From Perkinsus olseni (lineage: Eukaryota; Perkinsozoa; Perkinsida; Perkinsidae), in contig JABANP010000116.1 of NCBI GenBank assembly GCA_013115135.1, positions 62,001 through 126,000 of the forward strand: DNA of 64,000 bases. Reading direction: 5' to 3'. This document shows, piece by piece, positions 54,230-64,000 of the stretch; within the stretch, counting starts at the first letter, position 1; every line of letters begins with the position of its first letter. The notes beneath the pieces were generated by a model. That model worked only from the letters and a program-made list of their open reading frames with translations. It was not told the DNA's origin and ran no database searches. Both the position numbers and the translations under genes were made by a program.

Positions 54230-57200
54230 GGAGTTAGCAGATCCACTCGGCCATCGTAGCCGCCGACCGCCACGAAGTTGGAAATTCTGTGAAGTGACAG
54301 GAGGGCCGAGTCCGAGGAAGGATGGTCAAATTCACCTGGGGAGAAAGATACGCTTCCATTCGAGCTTGATACAGAGTATAAAGATACGCTTCCATTCGAG
54401 CTTGATACAGAGTATAAAGATACGCTTCCATTCGAGCTTGATACAGAGTAAAAAGATACGCTTCCATTCGAGCTTGATACAGAGTAAAAAGATACGCTTC
54501 CATTCTAGCTTGATACAGAGTATAAAGATACGCTTCCATTCGAGCTTGATACAGAGTAAAAAGATACGCTAAAATGGCGGATGAAGGAATCGAACCCGAG
54601 ACCTCCCTTACGCAGTCGGATGCTCTGCCGCGGGGCCTCCAAAGTATCTTTCTTTTCGCCCATGGACTCCATACTTAAACTCTCACTGCTCGACCTCAAT
54701 GACCGACGCATATCCCAGAATCTGACGACGACCACCAACGAGGTCGACCTTTCCGTAATATGCAAGCTTGAAAGAAAGATACCGCTATCCTATACCTTTC
54801 TCAAGCAGAAAAAGATACCAAAATTTCCAAATCGCCAAAAATTTCCCGCTTTTTCCGGGAATTTCCGTAAATTTCATAGTTTTTCGAACCAAAAATATTC
54901 CACCGCCACTTCTTACCAATTCCGCTCATGAATCTATTACAAACTTTGTCAAACTCCCTCTCCCAAGGTCCCCGGTTCGATCCCCAGGCCCTCCATTTTA
55001 TTATCACCTCACAAACCCGTCCAGCGAGCTCGTCGTAACTTCCCATTTTTCCGCCGCCATACCGGTCATCGCGGTCGGCCCGCCGACTCCCCCTCCCGCA
55101 ACCACATTCGCGTCAACGTCGATCGCTTTGATACTGCCGTCCGAAAACCCCGCGAAGACTGAAAAAAAGAAACAAAAATCGCTTCGCTCCGCTAGCGACC
55201 ACCGAAAATCCCGCGAAGACTGAAAAAAAGAAACAAAAATCGCTTCGCTCCGCTAGCGACCACCGCACCGCTACCAAACTTCCTTTATTGAAAAAAAATA
55301 GGAAATATAAAATGAACAAAGCAAAAAAATACAAATAAATTGCTTCGCTCCGCCAAAACCTCTAAAAATACACAACTTACCACACTTCGCTCCGCTAGCC
55401 GCTTCCAATGTCGTTATGGAAGCCCCGGATTCCACGCCCGCCGTCCGACTAATGAACTTCCCGCTGTGGACGTCCACGCATGCCACACTACCATCGGTGT
55501 AGCCGATGACGAGCTTGCTGCTCATATCGAAGGGATGCCTGAAATCGATCACGTGATCGATTCACACTACACGGTACAGTTAGATAATTCTCATTTTCCG
55601 ACGGGTTTCAATTTCGTGGCGCGCGAAATTCCCCGCGGCGATGTATTACCAACAAAGTGCGCTCGGATCTATGGTCTTTCCCTCTTCAACCAACTTCAAC
55701 CGCTGCGCCAAAAGCTGCAGGAATGGGGTATCTTCCGCCGTATCTGATGCATGCTCAACCTCAAGATACTCCATAAGAATCTGCAAGATTCTTACCTGAA
55801 TTCGGCCCGGCCACCTTCCACACACACGCCGTACCATCGCTGCTGCCGGTCGCCAGAAGACTGAAAAGAGAGGAAAAAAACTTCGCTCCGCTAAAGAACC
55901 CTCCACCCTAGCAAACATCCCACGGCAGACTTTTGAAATCCAATCAAATTGTCGGAACATTTCGGGAGATTTACCGAAAATCTACAGAAAATTTGTGGAA
56001 AATTGACCAAAAATCTACGAAATATTTTCTCTTACCAGTCCTCAGGCCTCCCTAGCCGGACAGACCAGACCGCGTCTTCATGTCGACACACTTCCTCCGA
56101 CCTCACAACTGCCGCAATTTCGCGGCGCGGTGACAAAGGAGGCAGCTCGGCATCCCGCGGTGGCAGTCGGTACATTGAAACCTGCGGGCGGAGCGAAGCT
56201 GCGCATGACGATACAACTTATACAAAAAAGAAAATCTTACGAGACACGAAATCGAACTCCTCAGAATTGGCCCTGTTTGAGTACTTCTACCGGACCATTA
56301 TTCAAAATTTGTGTTCCCGACTACGAGTTCAAAAATTTCACAGTGGACTACTACTAGGCCTTCGCAACGAAAAAAGCGGAGCTCGGGACAAGTCTCGGGT
56401 TCGAAACCCAGCCCGGGTTTTTTTCCGTGTTTTTTCGGGTTCATCTACAACGGTCCACGACGGTTTTGCTCGGTGGAGCCGGGATGAGAGCGATTTCGTA
56501 TTTTTTGTAGAATACACAAACCGCGTGCTTTCGAATGGTATGTGTCTCGCGAGTTGAATCGACATAGTCGTGGAGAGATAATTTGAACGAACGAACGAAC
56601 GAACGAACGCACAAAAAAGCGCAGAAGTGACAGTATATGCTCCGCTCGCTTCGCTCGCTCCGCAATTCTCCTTAATAACCTTCAGATATCGCTGAGTTGC
56701 CAGCGGTTTTATAAGCTAAGCTTTACGTCATCCTCGAAGATGAGTTACAAAATTAATAAATATGCTATGAATAGCCTCGACGATGGGAGCATAGGCTCAT
56801 CGCTGTAATTCTCTAATGCGACATCAGATAAGAAAGAGGACAACAGAATTTACGAGAGAAGAAATAACCCCGGCGGGACTTGAACCCGCAACCTTCGGCT
56901 CCGGAAACCGACGCGCTTCCATTGCGCCACGAGGTCGATGGAAATATCCCCATCCCAATGATGTACCAAACAAGACCTCAACGACACCAATAGAAGAACA
57001 GAGAGGGTCCGAACGAACTGAGCGGTAGTATAATCTCCGCAGAACATGCCTCATAAAAAAATTCCAAATTAAGGATCTTTTTCGCCGAAATTTCCGGAAA
57101 AAATACGGAAATTTCCGGAAAAAAATACGGAAATTTCCGGCTCACCTACCACTCCATCCGCCCGACCCGCGACGAGGGTCCGATCGTCCTCACGGAAGGC

Positions 57201-60200
57201 CATCGATAAAACAGCGGAAGTACCTCCCCTCAGACAAAGCGGGCCTTCAAGGGATCCGCCTGGGGAGAGAAAATCTTGCAATCTTGCCGAATCTTGCATT
57301 TCCTCAAAGCACCTGGCGTTGAGGGCGATTCGTCACCGCTGGATATCGGTGGTAGGTTCCAAACTTTGATGAGCGTATCTTCCGAGCCTGACAGAGTTAT
57401 AAAACTCCAACTGTCTGAAGGTATTATACGGTCCTATTCTGTATCTTACATGCTTCAACCTTGGATACTCTACAGTCAAAGTGTTGATCACAAGAGCACT
57501 TGCCGATCCCACGCGCCATCCGAACACGAGACACCAAGATCCACTCGGACGTTTTAACTCGCGTGAAAACGCCCGTGTCTCACTACCAGTAAACAAAGTC
57601 TTCCCTTCATCCGCCATCACCGTGCATCTAATCGCTCCCAAGTGGGCATTCATCCGAACAGCCGGGCGCCACTCCTTCCCTGCCCTGGTCACCAAACCCG
57701 CACAGGTTCTATCCCGGGGAGAGGCCTTTTTAGTCGATTGTTGGTGAGCCGCGGTGGGTGACAGTAATGGTGGGCTTGAGGGACCCTAAAAGATCAAACG
57801 GCGTATCTTTTCATGCGTCACGAGCACGCGTCGACCTAAGATACGCATGCATATATACCTAAAGATACTCATGAGTTACACGCTCATGATAGAGTCAACC
57901 ACAAGATACTCATCTCAACCTCAAGATACTCATCTCAACCTCAAAATACTTGACCGAAGTTGACCTCAAGATACTTAACCGAAGTTGACCTCAAGATACT
58001 CAACCAAGGCCGACCTCAAGATACTCAACCAATGCCGACCTCAAGATACTTAACCAAGGCCGACCTCAAGATATTCCTACTAATACAACTATAATTCATA
58101 CCATACAAACTCGACAAAGATTTGTAAAATTTTTTTCATACCGAATCTTGCTATCCGACCTCCACGAGAACTGCCAGCTCAACCTCAAGATACGCCGCGA
58201 ATATTTTTAAAAATATACACCTCACACCACTAAGAACCAGCTTCAACCTAAGATATTCTTTGCGCTGCGAGCCCCCATAACACTACCCCCTGCAGACTCT
58301 CCTTAGTCGGAAACCTCGCCGCTTCCATCCAGGACGACGGAGACGGGGGAGCCTTGGCCGGATGCGCAGTCGGACTGAGTGGACCTCACGTTTTCCATCC
58401 GAACGACCCAGGTTCAATCCCTGAATGGTTTTCCTATATTTTTTCTCACCTCTTTAAAGTGTTGCCCGCCTTAGGTGAGCGTCCTCGATTCGGAACCCGC
58501 GACAAATTCCCCGCACGAGTTCGATTCCCATCGACGTCACCTCCGCTTGGACTCAAAGAAGATTCCCGCAGGTAACTGAACACCAAATCGATCACTCAAT
58601 CGATTTCAACATATCATTTCTACTCTATCAAATACCGCTCAACCTTCCAGGGAATTGAGAATATATTTCGCGCGCCACAAAAATATTCTAAATTTTCCTA
58701 GAAAAATTTCCCGCGCGCCACGAAATTACCTTCAAGACCATATATCTATATTAAAGGTATTAAACACACTTTATATTATCTACTAATATACATACATCAC
58801 CTCTTCACGCGCCACGAAATTCTTCACGCGCCACGAAAATCTTCACGCGCCACGAAGTTATTTATTACTCTCTCAAAATCGCCTTGCAAGACTGAGGCCT
58901 CGACTGTCCAGCCGGCGAAGGATTTTGACTCGAAGATACGCTGCCATACAGCTCCAGCTGAGCTCGCAGGGTTTCGGCCGGGGAGAGAGGAAAAGATACG
59001 CTTTGCGGCGCTTCGCTCCGCTCAGATAATGGTGGAGTACTCGATGCTATGTGACTTCCTTCAGTACCTGAACCAACCTAAAAGATACTCCGCACGGGTC
59101 AACCTAAGATACGCATCGTAGCGAGGAAGAGCACCTACAATATTCACCCAAAAGAATCATAAAAGATATCTTTACGCACTATAAAGAATAGAGGTCGACC
59201 CATGACTCACGCGAAAATTAAGATACGCATCGTCTCAGTGATAAAAAAAATACTACAATAAATAAAATCTAAATACTACACCAACTTCGCGACCTCCATT
59301 TCTCCCCAATATCGTGAAACCGTTTCCAGCCTCAGAAATTTCAAAGCGAACGAAGCCAGCGGAACATTTTCTGTAATTTTTCCGTTTTTTCCTGCGTTTT
59401 CCCTTTTTTTTGTTTTTTTCCACCACGGCAATGTTGACCGAACCCAAGTTTAGCATACCATTTGAGAGCGTGCGAAAGGAATTTTTCAAAAAGTATGAAA
59501 TCGCTACTATTCCAAAATTACCGAGCCCCGTTAACTCCTCACAAAAATTTTGTGAATATTCATGAATTTACTCACAACTTTACTTCAAAGTTTGAATACT
59601 CAAAGTTAATTTCACGAGAAAAAAATTCAACTAGGTGTCAGAAAAATCTGAATTAACCTTCAACAGTGCGCACCGGACGATGTAAAATCGGGTCTTACCG
59701 GGTCGCCTAATTTTTTACGTAGGTATTATCATAACGTAGGGAAAAATCAAATTTGATTCAACAACTTTCGTAAAATTTGACCTCTACCATGACACCAATA
59801 ATTCCTTTTTTCCATACCACTCCTCACCCAACTACCGCTTCTTTGGAGGGCCTCTACAGTTGCCCTCTCCCGCTTCAACGCGAATTCAAGCATGCTGATT
59901 CGCCTGAGGTAATCCCGGGCCTTCCCTTCCTGCGCTTCCGCCTCTAACTCAGCTTTCCGGCATTTCTCCACCAACTCGAACCTGTGGGAAATGGAAAATT
60001 TCGAGCGGTGAGAATCTTAGGTCGAAGCGGGGTATATACGGATGAAGTTCATTGATTCTGATACGGGATACCAGTCCGAATCTTATAAGAAACAAATTCC
60101 TCCGTAATAAAAACCGAGCGGTGCATACTATGAGTCTCATAGTATGCACCGCTCGGTTTTTTAGTATGAGAATCTTAGGTTGAAGCGGGGGAAACACAGA

Positions 60201-60675
60201 AAAAAGGATTCTAATTCTGATGCAAAATTCGCTATAATAATCTGATATATTCCCGTACGCAATTTTCCCCTTTTCAGCTACTCTCACTTTTAACTTCGCC
60301 CCTAAATTACAGTGCTGGACAAGTCCTTCGCGAGAGCTCAGCGACGTCGAGTCATCATAGTATCCCATCCTCGAATGAAGCCCCTCGACCCCGCCCCCGG
60401 GTATGCCCGATTAGACCTCCACAATATTCAGGACAATTTCGTGGCGCGTGACGGAACTACCGTTCTAATTCCGCCTCAGCCTGGTCCCTTGCCAAGTATC
60501 TTTTGAGATCCTGAAGGTCTCTAACGACCTAAAAGATACGCCCTTGCACGCACAGCGAAGATTTTCCAAGCTCCAGTAGTACCCTCTCGATCAGCAGGGC
60601 TGCAGCATCGGCCATGGACTTCCTTCCTTCGCTCAACTCCGGACGGCGGCTGGCGGAGGCGGCGTCCATCGTCAT
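54230..60675 (-). CDS. Striatin-like coiled-coil/WD40 protein
   Basis: Many small exons on the minus strand: 60550-60675 (starts MTMDAASASRRPEL), 60461-60510, 59828-59981 (coiled coil with LRRISMLEFALKRERATVEA, matching striatin's RR.KMLEYAL.QER), 58869-58960, 58450-58575, about 57587-57712 (NAHLGAIRCTVMADEGKTL), 57313-57387 (SEDTLIKVWNLPP), 57150-57259, 56036-56181 (HEDAVWSVRL), 55796-55860 (LLATGSSDGTACVWKV), 55650-55743, 55381-55538, 55008-55158 (FAGFSDGSIKAIDV), 54612-54766 and about 54230-54286 (FVAVGGYDGRVDLL). From 57.6 to 55.0 kb the phases join cleanly, with at least six WD blades in striatin order. Expected role: scaffold of a STRIPAK-type phosphatase/kinase complex. Exons near 60.4 kb and the 3' end are unresolved. 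Confidence 0.75.
54344..54575. repeat. 36-bp tandem repeat, about 6 copies
   Basis: Units start AAAGATACGCTTCCATTCGA and repeat every 36 bases with few changes (T/A in the last bases, one C to T in the fifth copy). Since 36 is a multiple of 3, several frames stay open on both strands, but it lies where an intron of the striatin-like gene is expected. Each unit contains the AAGATACGC word common in this region. Confidence 0.9.
55142..55259 (-). repeat. Tandem duplication across a 3' splice site
   Basis: About 59 bases are duplicated head to tail. Each copy holds the AGCGGAGCGAAG word, a T-rich tract, the acceptor TTTTTTTCAG and the first exon bases TCTTCGCGGG. The gene therefore has two identical candidate acceptors, at 55219 and 55158. 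Only the second continues directly into the WD40 reading frame. Confidence 0.85.
56583..56610. repeat. GAAC microsatellite
   Basis: Six tandem copies of a 4-base unit (GAAC), inside the same intron as the tRNA. Confidence 0.9.
56865..56936 (-). tRNA. tRNA-Arg(CCG) inside an intron
   Basis: Identical to 48831-48902, with the same complete fold. It lies in the roughly 970-nt intron between striatin exons 57150-57259 and 56036-56181, on the same strand as the host gene. Flanking sequences of the two tRNA copies differ except for a few bases on the 3' side. Confidence 0.9.
57896..58080. repeat. 20-25 bp tandem array of the AAGATACT module
   Basis: First two units are about 20 bases, then five of about 25 bases, each containing GACCTCAAGATACT or AACCTCAAGATACT. 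On the gene strand this reads AGTATCTTGAGGT. It lies in a non-coding part of the striatin-like gene. Confidence 0.85.
58801..58868 (-). repeat. Intron start with three tandem TTTCGTGGCGCG modules
   Basis: After exon 58869-58960 the intron starts GTAATAAATAACTTCG and then carries three direct copies of a 19-base unit (TTTCGTGGCGCGTGAAGA). Confidence 0.85.
60109..60161. repeat. 26-bp perfect palindrome, 1-nt centre
   Basis: Arms 60109-60134 and 60136-60161 around T60135, no mismatch. It lies between exons of the striatin-like gene. Confidence 0.95.
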
Positions 60676-62470
60676 TAGCGTCGAGTCAAAAATACTGCGA
60701 ATAAATAGCGAGAAGGTTAGGGCGTCATTCTATGGAGCGAGAGGTCAGCGGTTCTATTCACCTCAATGATCTGTTATGACATATCCGACCTCTCTGTGAT
60801 CTCCTATAAACAGGCAGAACGACCACTGGAATTTCGTGGCGCGCGCTTTATTGGGTAGTATTCTTTCGCTCTTGAGAAGACTTGCATTTCCTTAACGTTT
60901 ACCTTCTGCGCGAAAATTGAACTCTCATGGTGTTGGTGTTGGTATCTTGGGTTGGTGCTTGCAAGATACAAATGAGGTCAACACATTCATCATGACCTTA
61001 CCCCTAATTCTCGTCCTTCTCCTCATCTTCCGAAGCCTTCCGCCGGCCATTACAAAATGACCCTGCCCGCCGTCGATTATGGATTTGAAAAAATTACGAA
61101 TTTCGAAGTGGATATTTCTGATTTTGGAGACAAGCAACTTTCCTGGGGGATGAAAAAAGCGAGATACTTTCTGACCGTTCATTAAGCTGCAATTCCGTCG
61201 CTCACATGGCCAGGATTTTTCCAGCTTCTCTAAGGTTATATTCATATTGTAACATATAGAAGAGCATTATATATGGATGAGTATACCTATAGATACCCTT
61301 AATATTACTAGTTGGACTCTTCAGAGTCGTTGCTGGGGTATTGATACTAGGTACGGTGAAAGCGCTAACTTTATGCGAATCCGTAGGTCGTTCGGGAAGG
61401 ACTTACTCGACGTATCTTTGTCAACTACGCTGGTCTGTGTTCGAAGTGAAGATACTATTAACTTGAGGTTGAGGAAGATGGGGACCGCTCTATGATTTTC
61501 ATGTTATTGAATTACAGAGGAAAGGGAGTTCTATTTTCGAGGAAGAGGAGAGCGGAGCAGGGAGCGGGTAGAAGGAAGCAGTCTAGACCCGCGAAGGTGA
61601 TGAGGAGTTCGGATGAGGGTGTGGTTTGATGTTATGAGTTGGGGAAGGTGTGGTATGGATCGCCTAAGGGTGATAGCTCCTGTGATGAGAGTCGTTGGAA
61701 TTGATTTATGGGAATATCTTATGTTGATGCTGGCATTTTACAGATGTTGTCGCGGAGTATAATGTTGTGTTAAGATTCTTTACCGTTGTTTTCGGCGTAT
61801 CTTTAGGTTGGGACGGGTACTAAAGATATTTTAAATCTTCGACCCTGATGGGTGCGGATAATCATTTTCTATTTCGGAGTTCTATACTGTCATAAGGTGA
61901 ATCTTAGGTCGAAGCTGGCAAGATACAGAATAGCTCAGATGGATACGTCAACCTAAGATATTTTTCGACTCTAAGTTCTTATGAACGAGGACATTCGCTC
62001 TTTGTTTACTTAGAATGGAGGGATCGTTCACAGTCAAGGAGGAATCTAAGGTCGATGCTGGCAAGATACAGAATAGCTCAGGCTCAAACGTTCTCTTGTT
62101 GACATTTGTTGTCCTCTGCACTAGACAGAATTTTTTTCCGGAAAATTCTTTGGAAATTTCTGTTTTCTTGAAGATACTCAGTGTTACCAAGTATCTTAGG
62201 TTGACCCTGGCTCCCTGCGAAATTTGAGATACCTTCAACATTCAACATGAACAACGTAAAAGATATTATTGGTATCTTTCGACCGCTACTCATGTCACGT
62301 TGAGGTCAACCTCCGGTAACCTTTGCAACGGGAGTATCTTCTTCGTTTTTGGTTGGATAGTGTTTCCTAGGCCGCAGGTTAACCTAAGATACCGATTTTG
62401 GTATCTTTTGTTTTGTGAAGTTCATGTTTCAACCTCTCGACTTCAGGGGGTGTCTATTTTTCTTCCTCTG
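60676..62470. other. Non-coding, module-rich
   Basis: No convincing exon. Repeated copies of ATCTTAGGTCGAAGC and AAGATACAGAATAGCTC occur here (about 61895-61935 and 62040-62080, two near-identical 40-base copies). One TTTCGTGGCGCG copy lies at about 60833. Confidence 0.5.
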
Positions 62471-62911
62471 ATGAGCTCGGATGAAGAAGAAGGATCCCTC
62501 CCCGGCGTTGAGGAAATCCAAGATGGCGCAAGTGAAGCAAGTTTGTCCGACGAACCCCCGGTCCCGGAGTCCCTGGCCCAAGAAATGAGATTTGGAATAA
62601 ATAATAATTGGTATCCTGGATACCGCCCTCCGAGGATGTAATAATTTCGTGGCGCGCGGGAAATTTTCTCTGCCGTTTGTGTATCATCGCCGCGGATGGT
62701 TCGCTCAACCAATTCCGTATCTTACTAGCATGACCTTAAGATGCCTCCGATGCACTTTCCGTCTGATTCACTGATCGATAAATCAATTTCACTCGAGGTT
62801 GACCGCGAGAATCTTCCAAAAATCGCTGTGCGTGAAGATATCTTTTCCAGATTCTCTACGTTGCCGATTGATGGACATCAGGTCATCTGTGCAACTGGTG
62901 AGTCGAGAAAT
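62471..62911 (+). CDS. Two plus-strand exons, unrecognised
   Basis: Exon 1 (62471-62637) starts MSSDEEEGSLPGVEE and ends before GTAATAATTTCGTGGCGCG. Exon 2 (about 62741-62901) codes PSDSLIDKSISLEVDRENLP, then FSRFSTLPIDGHQVICATG before GTGAGTCG. The join between them is not in a phase that I could resolve, so exon 2 may start elsewhere. Acidic N-terminus; family unknown. Confidence 0.4.
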
Positions 62912-64000
62912 ATTTTTTCCGGAATTTTTTTCAAGATTTTTTCAGGAATTTTGGACACCTCTGGGTCAGTGGTGAAAGACAAGGAGGACAAGGAGTATAA
63001 CTTAGGATGGCTTGCGGATGTAATAGTCACGCGCCACGAAATTATGGCGAGGGTGGTCTAACATCAATGTTGCGGGGGTTGAACCCGGGACCTCTCGGAT
63101 GGGAGCGCACGTGCGAGTCTGATTGGACTAAACTGAGGACGTTTGCAATTTTCTGGATAGCCGAAAAGGTCACTGGTAGGCACGAGTAAGCGTATTGCCG
63201 TATGTGCGTGCAAAAGTTGGTCTTCTAATTTATAAAGGAAAAAATTATACTGAGCAATAGGACCAGTCAAAAGGTTACTCGTCAGTCCATAGGAGGGACT
63301 GGCGTTCCTGAGCGGATAATTTCGTGGCGCGTGACGCTGTTTTCAATTCTTTACTACGACTAACGTGGTTTGCGGATTGATTGACGGGAAATTTTGATGG
63401 ATTTTCCCAATTTTTTAGCGGAGGGAAAAAACGATAATTTTTCGCGGTTTTTTTATTAGGTTAACTCTTCCCTCCCCTCGTTGAGCGGAGATCTTCTGGT
63501 GCCCGGCGCCAAGGACAGGACGAGCCAGCCGAAGGAGCATCGTAATAACTTCGTGGCGCGCGGGAAAACCGGACGCGTGGCCGGGGAATTTCATGGCGTT
63601 GCTTGAATCTATCGCGAAGGGATTTTGAAACGCTGAGAGAGGGAAGTGAGAAAATTTTGGGTATTTTTTTTCTCGGATGAAATCTTTTATGAGTAAATTT
63701 TTGACAATATGTAAAATTGCTGGGCCGAGAAGGCTGAAAGGAAAATAGTTGGAAAAAATTTGCCAAAAAAACTCCGGCAATAATCGCTCTTTCGGAAAGG
63801 CTCTTTCCGAGAATGAGGAGAATATAGACGAGAGCTCTCAAAAGAGCGCAAAATTCACAGGATTTTTCGGAAAATTTTATTTTCCCGGAACTTTTTCACA
63901 ATTTTTGACGAATTTTTTGGTCAGTTTTACGTGTATGGAAAGACGGAAAGATCAACGTGGTGGTGCCAAAGAACGAAGTTAAGCCGATGAGAATTTATTT
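62912..64000. other. Intronic or intergenic end of window
   Basis: Holds a tRNA-3'-half-like stretch on the minus strand (63070-63110), three more TTTCGTGGCGCG-type modules (63030, 63320 and 63550; the last begins GTAATAACTTCG after a possible exon end) and long A/T-rich filler with AAATTTTCC words. No exon can be defended. Confidence 0.4.

Noticed and set aside
54174..54572. 132-residue protein with RFHSSLIQSIK repeats
   Set aside because: Pure by-product of the 36-bp tandem array; the minus strand gives an equally long repeat ORF.
60351..60506. Plus ORF 60312-60506 as a gene
   Set aside because: It overlaps minus-strand striatin exons with better splice and coiled-coil support.

Overview
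The window looks like nuclear DNA of a protist, most likely a perkinsid alveolate (Perkinsus-like). I infer this from clustered, otherwise unrecognised secreted-protein families, very short GT-AG introns (39-60 nt), eukaryotic tRNAs, an LTR retrotransposon and a striatin-type WD40 gene. No sequence search was possible. Exon borders come only from GT/AG sites plus frame continuity.

Region 1 (1-45 kb) is gene-poor accessory DNA. It holds a two-exon secreted-type gene (3588-4365), a tandem pair of paralogues (5792-6832, 7680-8603), an aspartic-protease-fold gene that has lost both catalytic Asp (12919-13992) and an 8-Cys small secreted protein (19810-20139). It also holds six copies of one secreted family (10.1, 28.4, 31.5, 36.8, 39.1 and 42.9 kb), two of them broken. 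Around the genes lie duplicated segments, a minisatellite and many near-perfect inverted repeats whose arms are separated by exactly one base. A 5.9-kb LTR retrotransposon with apparently identical 277-bp LTRs (21633-27571) carries a gag-pol broken into five frames.

Region 2 (45-64 kb) is different: intron-rich genes, mostly on the minus strand. They include an unrecognised gene (45.4-48.4 kb), a small three-exon plus-strand gene (49631-50229), a striatin-like gene (about 54.2-60.7 kb) and plus-strand exons near 62.5 kb. Two identical tRNA-Arg(CCG) genes are here, one inside a striatin intron. Its non-coding DNA is built from a few recurring short modules: TTTCGTGGCGCG, often right after the 5' splice site; tRNA-3'-half-like sequence; GTATCTTAGGTTGA; and AGCGGAGCGAAG.

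The two strongest unusual signals are (a) one-base-spaced palindromes, which comparison of duplicated segments shows to be insertions copied from neighbouring sequence, and (b) the shared sequence modules at intron ends, which resemble introner-type intron gain.
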